From NCBI GenBank assembly GCA_949130485.1, contig OX422184.1:20352824-20416823 (forward strand): 64,000 bases of DNA. The letters are read 5' to 3'. The stretch's first letter is position 1. Every line of letters starts with the position of its first letter. Made by a program: the position numbers and the translations under genes. The DNA is from Agelas oroides (taxonomy: Eukaryota; Porifera; Demospongiae; Agelasida; Agelasidae). Below, piece by piece: positions 45,761-57,664 of the stretch. The notes under the pieces are model-generated. The model had not been told where the DNA came from. It saw only the letters and a list, made by a program, of their open reading frames with translations, and searched no databases.

Positions 45761-48700
45761 CTATATACCTGGTTTTCAATGTTGCATACAGCATTGACAA
45801 GAAAGGACTTAGGTGCACGTTTTTGCATTAACCCAAACCAAGATAATGAGCAACTTTGTAGTGTGCCTAGTACTGCCTACTCATGAATTTCTTGTATGGG
45901 TTCATTGCACAAGTGCATTAGAGTCCAGATTTTAGTGTGGTTTGTATGGTTGTAAGATGATACTAGTATCCATGACCAAATTACCTTGCTCTGTGTTTTC
46001 TTTTGTTAAAGATAGCACAGTACATTTTTGCATGGTTTGGTATGTGGCATTGTTGCTTCCTGACATTGATATTCTGGACTCCCACTAGCTATTGCACAGA
46101 AAGTGTCCACGTGCTGTTTTATCATTTATGTATATGCAGCCATATGTCACGTCTGATTCAGTAATTAGTCCAGCATTCCAGTGTTGCATGAACACATGAT
46201 CAAACAAACCAGTCCAGAATACAACCACCTTATTTTCAATGTGTGTGTGTGTATATGCCTACTACCTCCTAGGTGTCCAGATGTTGATTAGGTTGTGAGG
46301 TGATTTGTCTGCCTTTATGCAATTAGCCTCCAGATTGTATTCGGCCAATGGCGCTAACTCTCCTGTATTGGTACATTGTGAAGCGACCAAGTTGGTTTTG
46401 CAATCCCTTGGATGCCTGAATCTGACTCTGTCACAGATGTGCAGATGTTACTATAGTTCAGATCTAAAGATTAAGATTGTAAGATGACCTGGTTACCTTA
46501 TCCAATTACCTTACCAATACAAAGTATCAGTATCTCCTGTGGTTGCTTGTTTTTCTAGTTACATGTACCTGCTCACTGCTGCACTCACAGATGTCCAGAT
46601 GTTTAGATTACGGTTTCCCCCAACGTAAAGGATTCTCCGTGTTCAGTAGCACAGCTGCGCTGCACCACAGCTAATTGCTACTGCTCTACACTGTCTGCTT
46701 CCTTGGAAACCATAGTCTAACCAACTTAAAGTAGTCAAGAGAGACTTCTCCCATGTTTTGGAACAAGATTCTGGAGCTACAAATAAGTGGATGAGACTGT
46801 TCAATAGGTCCAATTGCAGCTTAAGCACTACCACATTTTTATGTTGTATTGCAGCCTAAATGAATTTGTACTGATACTGCCTTCAACTTGCAGTTGACTT
46901 CAGACTGTGAGGAACTGCCAGAACATCTGTTGAAATATTAAACATTAAGGTCTAAATTATGGCGTATACTTCATGCCTTTGGTGCCTGCTCTCATAACTT
47001 CACTAGTCTGATACCCGCCGTGGAGAAGGAGCACCTGGTAGCTAAACATTGGTACACTTTCAGTTAGTTTAAATGGCATGCTCACATTTATTACAATAAT
47101 GTCATCATTTTGAGGGTTGTATGCTGTGATTACATTGAACTACTGGTCTGATAATGCCACCAAGGTAGATCCACTGTGACTTATAGCTACTTAGTTTTAC
47201 AAGCCAAATCTAGTGCAGATCATACACTGGCTTGATCTGGCTTGTGAAACTAGACTGACACTATCGAGTACTATAGCCTACTGAATAATGCTAATATGCT
47301 CAGCTTTAGGAATGTCAACCATGAACCTTGTACAGTTCAAAAAGGCTGTCAGCAGCTTTGCTACTCTTTTAGCCTCAAGAAGAGCGTACTGTCCAATCAA
47401 GGATACTGGCATGCAGTAAAGCTTATATGCCACTGTTATCCTGACAAGTTCAAATTCCAACATCACATAACTATGTATGCAAGAGTCCCCACATCTTGCA
47501 GAGATTAAGCGTGTGCGCAAAGTGTTGCATACCAGGCGCTCCTTTGTTTTTCCTCACATCAATATGACGCTATAGCGTTAGACAGTGTGTTTAGATCTGA
47601 TGGTTGCAATCTGACCTGATTGTCTTAATGCCAAATTACCACTGATTATACAACTTGTTTTTAAAGCAACCAAATTGTTTTTGTACAGTCAATTTCACTA
47701 CCCTTGCAGAAGCAAATCTGCTAGTGCTGCAACCGCAACCTTGAATGGCCTCCTACACTGTAACTAATTGCATAAGCAAGCAAAAGTACGAAATGGCTTC
47801 AAGGTTTTGCGATTCCAGTGCTTAGTTGGCTTGCTTACGCAAATTGACTGTAATGTGAATCCATCACAGATGTGCAGATGTTACTGTGGTTTAGATGTGC
47901 TGATTATGGTTGAAGGCTGAAGAAGTCAGACCTTGCCAGAATCTAACTAAAAACATAATATGTGGCTGTATGGGAGTCTAACCACAAAATTATTAGAGCT
48001 ACATTTACTCAAACTGTTATAGCCTTCAGTGGCACTCATTAGCAACCACACCAGTTGTTTTGTAATTTTAGTTCACTTGGCCTGCCACTCTTATGCTCAT
48101 ACTAGATTTGATAATCTTGTAGATCTTGATGTGCTAATTTCAAATTTTCCACTGGGCAGACAGACAGACAGGCACATGCGATAGAACCCTTTCACAGATG
48201 GAATAACTATACATTGTAATAACATCCAGGAAGCCAACTTTGCAGAAATAATAATTTGGTGCATGTGGCCAAGCTAGCTAGTATGCAGAGAATGACCTTT
48301 GTCTTTTGCACTGCTATCCCCCATGCAGATAACTTTGCCAACCAAATCGATCTTCGATCCACAGATAGAGCTTTGGACTGAGTAACACATATACCAATTG
48401 CATATACACTGCTCCAGTATATACAATGATATGAACATGTGTACAGAGTTAGCATATGCACTGTCGGGTTTAGCCATCTTATTTAACTGTGTAAACATAA
48501 ACAGCCATAACCAGTTGCTTAATCCAGCTTTACGGATAAATGTGCCACTAAGGCTGTTTACCCAACTACAAGTAGCTCTTACCTTGACAAATACACAAAC
48601 ATCTTCTCTGATCTGTACATACAATATTGTGTGGATGTGTGTGGGGCCTGTAATGTTTCAATTGTTGGAAACAGGATTAAATAACCATAAATATGCCTTT

Positions 48701-49960
48701 GTTACAGTGAGCATTATTATCACTTTTATACCTTTAAATTTTATAATTAGTTGAGGTTGTAAAGTGACCTTAACTTTTAACTTCCAAAGGTCTGTATGTA
48801 CACTGAAACTGAAATGCAATTTGTGGTGAATCCAAGTGGGCTTTCCTTAGTTACTGTATTGTAGGCTGTAGCATGTTGCGTGGGTGGCTCTGTGCCACAT
48901 TTGCAACAGAATTACAAGGGTTATCAGTTTCAAAGGCACTGTATCTGAGGTAGTTGAAATAACTGTTATTTGAATGGACTCCTGTTGTGCACATTTTTTG
49001 CTCCAACCTCCCCACTGAGAATTGTATATACACTGTATGTATTGGCATGAAACTTGCTTGATGGGTCCACCATCATACTCAGGTACATGGTAGTAGTAAA
49101 AAAAGAGGTGCCTACTAGGTCAGAAGATGCTGAGTATTAAAGAACAACTCTCTGACTTAAAACTAAACAAAGACGGCAACTTGAAGGTATGTACTGTATG
49201 CATGCACAAAAAGGAGCCTCAGAAGCCCCCAGACCCCCCTTAAACAATCTGTATTATGGGCCCCACTTTTTGCATTCGCCCTGCCCCCATATCCCCCCCC
49301 CCCCCCCCCCCAATCCTCTCGTCGGCCCTGTGTGGGAGTTTGCTCAAGTTTGTTAGTCTTAGAGTAAACATAAAATTAAAGGTTGTTTACTGGTTGAGGT
49401 TTTCAAACTGCAGTTGACTATGAAAGTGGACTAATAAGGCACCAACTATGTAATAGCATGTGGTCAATGTCATATGATGCCAATCACCAATAGCAAACAA
49501 ATCATGAGCTGTTGTTTGCTTTGTTGCTCGATTATTAAGGTGCATGTGTCTTCCACCATCTCTTCCATCACCCTGTATTCTCCACCCTCACTGCTGAAGC
49601 ATGCCACTAGCATTGCTAGCAACTCTCTCCCTCAATTTCTATGCTTGCTCAGCATCCCTTCTAGTCCACAGCTGATTTTAGAACTTAGATTCTATTAAGA
49701 ATTAAGCTGAGAAAAGAGCTTTAGATCCAGGCTTTTACATGTTGTTGTAAAAGTTGTTTCAGCATGTACAGGTGTATGGGGCTTCATGTATTTTGGTGCC
49801 TCCCTCACAGATGTCCAGATGTTAGTGGTTTAGATCTGAAGATTACGGTTGTAAGGTGGCGTGACATTCAACATCCAATCACCGCAGGCTATACAACTTA
49901 TCCTTTGTTATTTAAGAAACCAGGTTTTACAATGTGTATGTCAAAGTCAATACACTGATC
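45761..49960. repeat. Decayed dispersed repeat, CAGATGTCCAGATGTT
   Basis: Copies of (T)CACAGATGTSCAGATGTTA followed by TTTAGATCTGAAGATTA-like and GGTTGTAAGRTGAC sequence occur at about 46433, 46588, 47868 and 49807. Partial forms occur at 45920, 46270, 47585 and 48755. The copies are in one orientation and irregularly spaced. A C-run is at 49293-49311, and a hairpin with TAGTTT ends at 47192-47252. No gene was recognised. Confidence 0.45.
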
Positions 49961-51400
49961 ATGACTCGGTAACAATACAATGGTGGCAGAGCAGGTCTAG
50001 CAGACCTGGCAACCACTGTATGGACCAATATTTTGACTGAGATAGATCCTACTCCAAGCAATGCTGGCCAAAAATGTGTGGCCACCACAGAAAGTTTCCA
50101 GGTCTTTGCAGCACTCTTCTTATTTTAGCGGACTGTGAAGTTGTGCATGCATGGATTGCCAGATAACAATGTTGATACGCATACTTGTCATCTGCAAGCA
50201 AAGGCCAGTGATGCCAGACAAATAACTTATCTGAAGCAAAACTCATACCCACTTGTGTGTGCCGCTCCTTGACATGGCTCTCCTGAACCACCAATTGAGA
50301 CCAACCTCCATGTGGATGTGTACAGACTTGTTGGGCCCAAAAATGTCTGCAGATTTCAATTGAGAAGATTGCATTTTCAAAAAGATTTATTGAGGAGGCA
50401 TGCCCCATACCTCCCTAGCATCTGCGTGCTTATACACGCACTCGGGTAAGCTGGACCAATGAAAATGTTGCTTCCGCCTGGCCTGTACTACACCTAACTT
50501 ATATGCATGTGCAAAACAGTGATGGTGAACTCGGCCACAGTTATGCTTATTCCAGTAAAGGCGATTGCAATGGTGTAAGTATATAGTTGGCCACTACACT
50601 TTTACACAGGTCAAACATGTTATGAAGCCTCACATTCACACTTATCAGATGCATACACAGCCAACCACAAGATTGTTATGTACATGCAAGTGCATGCTAT
50701 ACTATGCTACCATGATGTGCTTACAGGACCATAGCCAGGCTATAAGGAGGATGCATGTGGTTCAAGGTGTGAAACACCTTCACTGTTGTGGCCTATGTGC
50801 ATTTCATGTGTACTGACAGGCAATTAGTAGGTACAGCTGGAAGGTCAGCCTGCACTCTATGAGTGCGAGTAGTTATATATAACTAAGCCAGAGTGCTCAC
50901 AGAATGCAGAGGGCAGCAGAATTTTATGCAAGCTTCATGGCATCCTGTTGCTGGAAGGGGAGGGAGTAGTACTGATCAAACCACTCACCCTCATTCCCCT
51001 TCCCTCCACCCCCACTCACCAAGGCCAGGCTTATTTTGCACTTACAGGCTGTACAGGGTTACTCCAAACCAGCTTTATTTATACACTCGAAGACTTAGTG
51101 AATTCTGCATGGTGGATCAGCACTTTTAACATTCACTGGTTGTACACAATGACTTCTCATTATTAGCAGGGCATCTCAAAACTAAACACGTTATAGAAAG
51201 TACACAACCTGGTGATTTCAGATTGAGGCTAATTGCACAAGAAGAACCTGCAACTATATCTGAACCACACTATTGGTAGAAGCATGCAACCATATCTAAG
51301 CCACACAAGTTAACATGGAAGTCCATTACATGTTCAAGGGTTGGTTTCATGCTCCACATGGTAGTTGGGAGAGGCCATCATATTGAAAATGGGTAAAAAA
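49961..51400. other. Non-coding spacer
   Basis: Contains one GGCATGCCCC block (50396) and no convincing exon. Confidence 0.5.
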
Positions 51401-51401
51401 A

Positions 51402-51743
51402 GGTGGGGAAGGGTGGGGGGAGGGGGGAGGGGGGAGGGGGGGAGGGGGGAGGGGGGAGGGGGAGGGGGGGAGGGGGGGAGGGGGGGAGGGGGGGAGGGGG
51501 GAGGGGGGGAGGGGGGAGGGGGGGAGGGGGGAGGGGGAGGGGGGGGAGGGGGGGAGGGGGGAGGGGGGGAGGGGGGAGGGGGGGAGGGGGGAGGGGGGAG
51601 GGGGGGAGGGGGGAGGGGGGAGGGGGGGGAGGGGGGAGGGGGGAGGGGGGGAGGGGGGAGGGGGGGAGGGGGGAGGGGGGGAGGGGGGAGGGAGGAGGGG
51701 GGGAGGGGGGAGGGGGGGAGGGGGAAGGGTGGGGGGGAGGGGG
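51402..51743 (+). repeat. G-rich (GGGGGGA)n array
   Basis: About 340 bp of almost uninterrupted G5-7A units on the plus strand. All six frames yield long Gly/Arg/Glu- or Pro/Ser-rich ORFs that are repeat artefacts. The run could form many G-quadruplexes. Confidence 0.95.
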
Positions 51744-52246
51744 TCACATCTTGGAACATTGCACGAACAACATCTAACAATACTCAGCATGAAGTGATCA
51801 AGCAAAATAGTGTTAACAAAATTAAAGGCTTGAGCATAATGACAACTGTACTTTGTCAAGCTACTAGAGGAAAGAAACAACTTGTACATTTCTGGAAATC
51901 TCAAGCTTGAATTTCCACCGCCCTATATATAGGTGTACATGTGAGTTACGTTGCACATGAGTAACCTCTCAAGTTCGCATATATTAATTGCATACTAAAT
52001 ATTTTTCCAAGAATACACTGTCAAAATTTGCCTTTTTTGATCGCTTTTAAATGCTGCAACAAAAATTGATTTTTGGAGACTCCTTTCCAAACAATATGAC
52101 AGAAATTTTGATATTAATTAATTAACCCATTACAGGTGGGATGATGAATGGCTGTACTAAAACATTGACGGGGTCTGGCTTGCGAGACTACCCAATACCA
52201 TGTCAATTGTGTAGTTATTATGTATGTGATTCAGTGAAACTGTTAC
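51744..52246. other. Spacer with a solo TAGTCTCG terminus
   Basis: GGTCTGGCTTGCGAGACTA at 52173-52191 matches the right-hand terminus of the MULE-like elements, without a partner nearby. Nothing else was recognised. Confidence 0.5.
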
Positions 52247-52312
52247 CTGGTCAATAGCAAGTTGGAAAAATTCTGGATAAATCAATCGCATCACAGCACC
52301 ATCATCTTCCAT
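52247..52312 (-). CDS. Candidate first exon divergent from the Hsp70 gene
   Basis: The minus-strand ATG at 52312 opens 22 codons (MEDDGAVMRLIYPEFFQLAI, DQ) to a consensus donor CAG-GTAAC in phase 0. The start lies 112 bp from the HSPA12-like start on the other strand, so the two could share a bidirectional promoter. No downstream exon was recognised. Confidence 0.4.
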
Positions 52313-52386
52313 TTTGCAGCCTATCTCGATCGAGTGCACTTCCTTCCGGTTAAAATTGAACGCGGGTGTGCCCCCTGCATGCACAC

Positions 52387-52394
52387 TTTATAAG
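52387..52394 (+). promoter_or_regulatory. TATA box of the HSPA12-like gene
   Basis: TTTATAAG lies about 31-38 bases before the ATG at 52425. The expected transcription start would fall almost at the start codon, so the 5' UTR would be very short; the box may not be used. Confidence 0.35.
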
Positions 52395-52424
52395 TTGGGC
52401 TCACCTACGCTATACGTAACGACC

Positions 52425-55295
52425 ATGGCCCTCTCAATGGATGACCTAGCCTCGTCTCTTCGCAACGAGTTTAAGGAATACTATCCAAATGGTACTAGTA
52501 AGGCTCGCAAGATTCCAAGGAGCGAGGCCGGCTTCAGGCGGTCTTCCGGATACGTCGCCGCTATCGATTTCGGATCGACCTACTGTTCCGTAGCGTACGC
52601 TCAGCAGGGCGAAGAGGAAATCATAAAATTACCGCTGGATGGACCGCATACACGAGTTCCTAATGCTATTCTTATTGAGAAGAAAAGCAGCACTGTGGAT
52701 GCGTTCGGGCGCGGTGCGCAGCATCGGTTCTCTCAACTGAAAGAGCAGCAGGAGAACTACCTCTTGTTTGAAAGGATAAAAATGATCCTCTATCGCTCAA
52801 AGGTGAGTAGGTGCATGCGACTAAATCCTTAATAATTCTGGCGTCACTAACGTAGTTAGTGCGACTCACGGCACCCCCAAAAGCTTTGTGCTTGGACTAA
52901 AGACATTGTCAAGAAATGATGATTCAGTGAAAAGTGAAAGGCAGTTACTTTTTTATTACTGTTGTCCAAAGGGGCAGCAGAAAGGGTGAATAGGGATGGC
53001 AGGCTTGAAATACTTGATATCATTGTTACATAAATTTCTGTAGAATGTGAACAGGAACATGCCAGTCAGCCCCATCAACAGCAGTGAGCAGTACTACCTG
53101 GTGGAAGTAATTGCTTTCATTCTCAAGTACCTCAAGGATCAGCTATATGGGGCTCTTGAACTAAGTGGTCTCGACATGAGCCGAGTCCAATTTGATTGGG
53201 TAGTGACAGTTCCAGCAATCTGGGATGTTCGTGGAAAACAGATGATGAGAGAGGCTGCCTATAAGGTAAATACATTCTGTAGTACCACCACAGTATTATC
53301 TGCCATAAACCCTAGCACAGTCTTTGATCTTACATGGTTGCTAGGCAACTAGTAGTTTGTTTGTAGGCTTGTCAGAAAAAGTCAATCAAGTGTTAATGCA
53401 TAAGACAGTAACTAACCAATGGGTAGGTAGTTCAGACAGCGATGATGCAGTTAGTCATTATCAGAGACCAGTACTGGTTTTGAATATAACTTAAGTTACT
53501 CAATTTTAGTAATGTTTCATTAATACTTCATGTTGACTTAGTACTCCATTTGTACGCTGCCTTTTGTGCTTGTGGTACATCTTGTCCATAACACATACCG
53601 TCATTACTCTAATAGGACAGTAGATCCCAGCTAGCTAAAGAAATTCAATTCTTGGAATTTTTTAAAATTCAATTATGCAGAAGGCTGCTGCACTAAGTAT
53701 TTTCAAGTGACCCCATTTTAGCAGAAGAGCCCATAGTAGTAGATGAAGCGTTTTTGCCAAAACAAGATTTGTGAAGTCACTGGCAGAGGCATTGTAGTGC
53801 ACCAGACCATGTTCGTATCAAAATTCCAGGAGCCAATACACTTCTGGGAAAGCCTAAGGTGCTATATAGTTTATATAGAAGTTCACTTTTCCCCCCTTTT
53901 TTGGCTATTTGTTTATTTGCTTTTGTTAACGTTCCTTCACCTCAGGCTGGTTTGTGTTCATCTCCTCCAATCAGCAAGCTCACCCCCTATAGCAGCTCTA
54001 GGAAATTGGATAGACCTGCTGAGGTTGACCCAGATAGGCTATCTCTTGCCTTGGAGCCAGAAGCAGCTGGGCTTTTTTGCCAGAATAGTAGAGATTCTGA
54101 ACATCGCTACAAGCCAAAGAACTTTACAGTACTTGACATTGGAGGGGGTACTGTGGACATTACGTCTTATCACATTGATCAACATGGTAATTTTCATGTG
54201 GTTGACAAAGCAAGTGGCAATGACTGGGGAGGAACACGTGTCAATGAGATGTTTACTACGCAATTTCTGGAAACTGTGGTTGACGACCCTAGCTTCAAGC
54301 AGTTTCTATCTGTTTCTGATCCACAAATACAACAGAAACACAAGGCCGACCTCAACAAGCTAATCTATGGCGAATTTGAACAAGAGAAGGTTAACTTTGG
54401 CAATGAAGAGGATGATGATAAGAGAGTACCAGCGGTTATAAACATCCCCAGCTCCTTTTTAAAATTTTACAAAGAAAAGCTGCAAGCGGCAATCAAATCA
54501 CATTATAGCGATGTTGCAGAGCTGGATGAACATGAACTCAGCATTGAGCCACAAAAAATGAAGCAGTTCTTCCAACCAGCCATTGAAAATATATGCCAGA
54601 GTGCATCAGAGGCTCTTGAAAAGGTCCAAAAAAAGGATCTGGCAAATGAGACTCAGGCCGTATATCTTGTTGGAGGATTTGGAGGGTGCAAGTTCATCAA
54701 GAAAGTCGTGCAAGAATATTTACTAAACCAACGTGGTCCTGAACTTAAAGTCTTCGTACCAATTGAGAACAAACTGGCAGTTGCATGTGGAGCTATTATG
54801 TTTCGTCAAAAACCTGAGATCATCTGGGCCCGTAAGGCTGAGGCTACTTACGGAGACATTGTTGGTGCTATATTTATTCCAGGCCTTCATGACCCTGCTT
54901 ATAAGACTGTTAATGAGGATGGAGTAGAGCGTTGTAGCTGCTTGTTTCGGCCATTTATTGAAGTTGATGACACCATCTGTGCTAATGAAGTACTTCAGAA
55001 TACCATCATCCCACGTGGGAGTGAAGCCACTGAAATGCGTTACATAGTCTATTCATCGGATAAACGTGGCATATGGTATGCAAGAGATAAGGACACTAAA
55101 CAAGTTAGAGGTGTACAAAAAATTGGAAAGTTGGTTTTTGACCTGAAGGGAATACCAGGTGAAAGCAGACATGATAAGAAAATCATTCTTACAATTGACT
55201 TTAGTCAAACTGAAATTCAGCTAAAAGCACACCATGAAAAATCGAAAAAAGAAGTAAAAGTGGTTCTTGATACTCTTGACAGCACTACTGTTTGA
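52425..55295 (+). CDS. HSPA12-like Hsp70 family protein
   Basis: Three in-frame exons (52425-52802, 53044-53265, 53946-55295; all phase-0 junctions with GTGAGT/GTAAAT donors) encode 649 residues, close to vertebrate HSPA12A (about 675). The Hsp70 ATPase fold is clear: phosphate-1 motif AAIDFGSTYCSVAYA (about 45-59), VVTVPAIWDVRGKQMMREAA (about 179-198), phosphate-2 motif LDIGGGTVDIT (about 263-273) and the adenosine motif VYLVGGFGGCKFIKK in the last third. The short C-terminus and lack of a canonical substrate-binding domain match the HSPA12 branch. The product is a cytosolic ATP-binding protein; the clients are uncertain. The start at 52425 has a good context (ACCATGG); an upstream in-frame ATG exists at 52314. 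A polyadenylation signal AATAAA follows at 55338. HSPA12 genes are greatly expanded in sponges and bivalves. Confidence 0.93.
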
Positions 55296-55337
55296 GCGCT
55301 ATCTAACTATGAAACAGTAACTATACATCTGCACAAA

Positions 55338-55343
55338 AATAAA
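55338..55343 (+). terminator. Polyadenylation signal
   Basis: AATAAA 43 bases after the HSPA12-like stop codon. Confidence 0.7.
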
Positions 55344-55458
55344 GACTACACAATTATTTGTGACTTGAGTTGTGCATGTAAAATAGCCATTACCTTCACA
55401 TTATTATATATTATTTGCCACATATAATAGCTATGTTGTTCATTATGGGACTACTCAC

Positions 55459-55639
55459 ATAGTGTACATTGATAGGCTTCTCCAAGTTGTGTTGCCATGT
55501 GCAATGGTGTATTTCCCAACACCTGTCTACCATTAGCATGATTATTAACACAAACTATGTGACCTCTGTGTCCATGTACCCTCCAACCATTCATTTTATG
55601 TTCAACATGCAACCTGATAAGCTTATGTAAGAGTGCCAC
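55459..55639 (-). CDS. Candidate ankyrin-repeat exon
   Basis: The minus strand has an acceptor (TGTTGTTTAG), then VALLHKLIRLHVEHK, GHIVCVNN and GNTPLHMATQLGEAY, and a GTGAGT donor in phase 1. TPLHMA is the ankyrin signature. An open segment just upstream (55640-55885) might be a preceding exon. Downstream exons would overlap or pass through the HSPA12-like gene and were not found, so it may be a gene remnant. Confidence 0.4.
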
Positions 55640-55967
55640 CTAAACAACACAATGGGTACGTTTTGGGTACGTAGTGAGTTGCATCAGATGTCCATAGTGG
55701 AACCACTCATCAAGCACCTTGCTAATCAGGACAAGCGCTTTGGTCTCAATCAACCGTGTGTATAGCAAACCATGTATTGGTAGGTGTTTTGGCAATTGTG
55801 CAGACTCAGAGTGATGGTCATAATTATATTTTGTTGCAGGACTGAGGCCCAAGTTGAGTTCTGTGTCAACATAAGGTAAACCCACGTATGATCAAACGTA
55901 ACCACAGTAAAAATGTAATGAGTGTGTGGTCGCGATGTAGCAGCGTGTATGGGCGCCGCCGCTACAC

Positions 55968-55975
55968 TATAAATA
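55968..55975 (+). promoter_or_regulatory. TATA box
   Basis: TATAAATA in a GC-rich context (GGCGCCGCCGC just upstream), about 30 bases before a likely transcription start near 56000. It precedes the open segment at 56032-56408. Confidence 0.55.
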
Positions 55976-56031
55976 GCACACGGGCAGCAACCTTCTTTGC
56001 ACTAGCAGTATAGTACATAGGGAAAAATGGG

Positions 56032-56408
56032 ATGTTTTTGGTTAGTTGCAGAGTATATTCTGCATTTTCTGTTTGTCATATCTATGTAAATTTGCAGGAG
56101 TTGGTCGAGATGTCCACGACGGTCGACAAAACAGCCGAGTCGCTCCATAGCAGAGAACCCAGAACGCAAGATACAGAAGCAAGAACCTCGAAGGTTGAAC
56201 TAATAGTTAAAATTGGAGTTGCTACTAGGGTAAGTCTATATGTCTGTATTAACATTAACAGGAGTAGCGGTTCAGATGCGACAAAGTTGACAAGAAAGCC
56301 GATTTCGTTCGCGGCGAGTCAGCCCCTCGCAGAAGCGAAGAAAGCACCCAAGCCACAGCAGCAGGAACTACAACAGTTGGATAAACAACTGACGGGAACT
56401 GGAGAAAA
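56032..56408 (+). CDS. Candidate first exon, charged and Q-rich
   Basis: An open frame from ATG 56032 (or ATG 56110, MSTTVDKTAESLHSREP) runs through KPISFAASQPLAEAKK and QQQELQQLDKQLTG. It can end at a donor GTATGA after 56408 in phase 2. A phase-2 donor fits the acceptor at 60850 of the downstream gene (giving GEK-ELRG). So this may be an alternative 5' exon of that gene, driven by the TATA box at 55968. A 32-nt GT...AG look-alike at 56230-56261 is too short for an intron and its removal would break the frame. No family recognised. Confidence 0.45.
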
Positions 56409-57218
56409 GTATGATGGTTTTTTTTTTTTTTTGGCTGTTGTTGTTGTTGTCTAAATCCAGAAAGTACAAAGTATTGAAATGCCTTCGGAAGATGCTAAAC
56501 AAAAATAGTGCACACAAACAAACAAAAAAGCGAACAGGAAAACCAAGTTTTTGGATAGCAACAAAAATTTTAATATGGGCACGAGACCAGTTTAAGCATA
56601 CACCTAAATCGGCTGATGAAGCACAAGCCTGTGAGTAGCTACAATCTTCACTGAAAGATACGACAAATTAAAGTAAAGGCAATTGAAAAGATTATGGGTT
56701 CCAGCACGCACACGACTGACATGATGATCAAATCGTATGATTTTATTAAGCACATAGTGGCATTGCGCATGCGATGCACATTCGGTGTATATCGCGCGCG
56801 TTACTATATATGAGTACGCATTGCCACACCTACCAAACATTCAATATTTTACCGGAAGTAAGGATGCCCCTAGTCTCGTTCCCAGACCAAATTTTCGCGC
56901 GCGCTCTACGGCCTTGTCAAAAATAGGGTCTGGATTAGCCTCGTTCCCAGGCCCGAAGAGGAGGAGGAGGAGAAAGAGCCTGGTTTCAGCCGTTCGCGCG
57001 CATGCGCTTAATTATCTCGGATATAACCACGTGTTGATCAGTGGGAGGGTGCTAATGACGCCTTCCAAGTCACACGGTTGATTGCATGACGTCGCTGTCC
57101 ACTGTATCAAACCAGTCTAGCTTGCTAGCCTGAGTAGCTTTTATCTCAGCGCCTTGCTCAACAGCCTTGCACTGCTTATCAATGAAGATCTCTAGCAGAA
57201 AGGGCAGACAGAAGTGCA

Positions 57219-57346
57219 ATGGAAGCGAAAGTTACCTCTTGCGATGGTTTTATTGGTAAGTAGCCTCTTCTTCTCGTCAACCGACTCCAAGGGAGCTTGC
57301 ACTTTCCTTTTATAGCTTCAAATCAGCCGCTGGATGAGTACAATCG
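57219..57346 (+). CDS. Candidate first two exons of the downstream gene
   Basis: ATG 57219 opens MEAKVTSCDGFI and reaches donor GTAAGT after 57255 (phase 1). After the TTTTATAG acceptor, exon 2 (57316-57346) gives SNQPLDEYN and a GTGAGT donor in phase 2. Joining to the 60850 acceptor keeps frame (NR-ELRGAARMQ). All four splice borders are near consensus. Both exons lie wholly inside the transposon at 56936-57939, so the element appears to supply a promoter and start, or to have captured a gene end. Confidence 0.5.
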
Positions 57347-57628
57347 GTGAGTCTCTTGCATGGCCATATGCTGCTATGATAAATCTACGGACAGTGTAAC
57401 GCTTAGTATCAATATGGCGTCACAAGTGTACGGAAGTATATAAATAGTATGCGGAGGCGGTGGAATTGGGATTCGCTTTTTTCACAGCGGTTCATGTGGG
57501 CGGTAACCACTCCATCGTGCGCACCCCGCCACGCACTTACCGTACCAACGAAGACAAATGTGTTCACCACACTTATAACACTACAGGAAAAAAAAAAGAA
57601 ATACACCTAGTGCAATCCCTGGCCCCAG

Positions 57629-57664
57629 CCCTAACCCTAACCCTAACCCTAACCCTAACCCTAA
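57629..57664 (+). repeat. Interstitial telomeric repeat
   Basis: Six perfect CCCTAA units, followed by a variant CCCTTAACC. Confidence 0.9.

Noticed and set aside
50049-50408. 119-residue minus-strand ORF
   Set aside because: No domain, splice structure or composition signal; it includes a dispersed repeat block at one end.
51334-51910. Long Gly/Arg- and Pro-rich ORFs on both strands
   Set aside because: They are direct translations of the (GGGGGGA)n array, open in every frame for that reason alone.
56230-56261. 32-nt intron in the 56-kb exon
   Set aside because: Too short, and its removal would place a stop at the junction; the open frame reads straight through.
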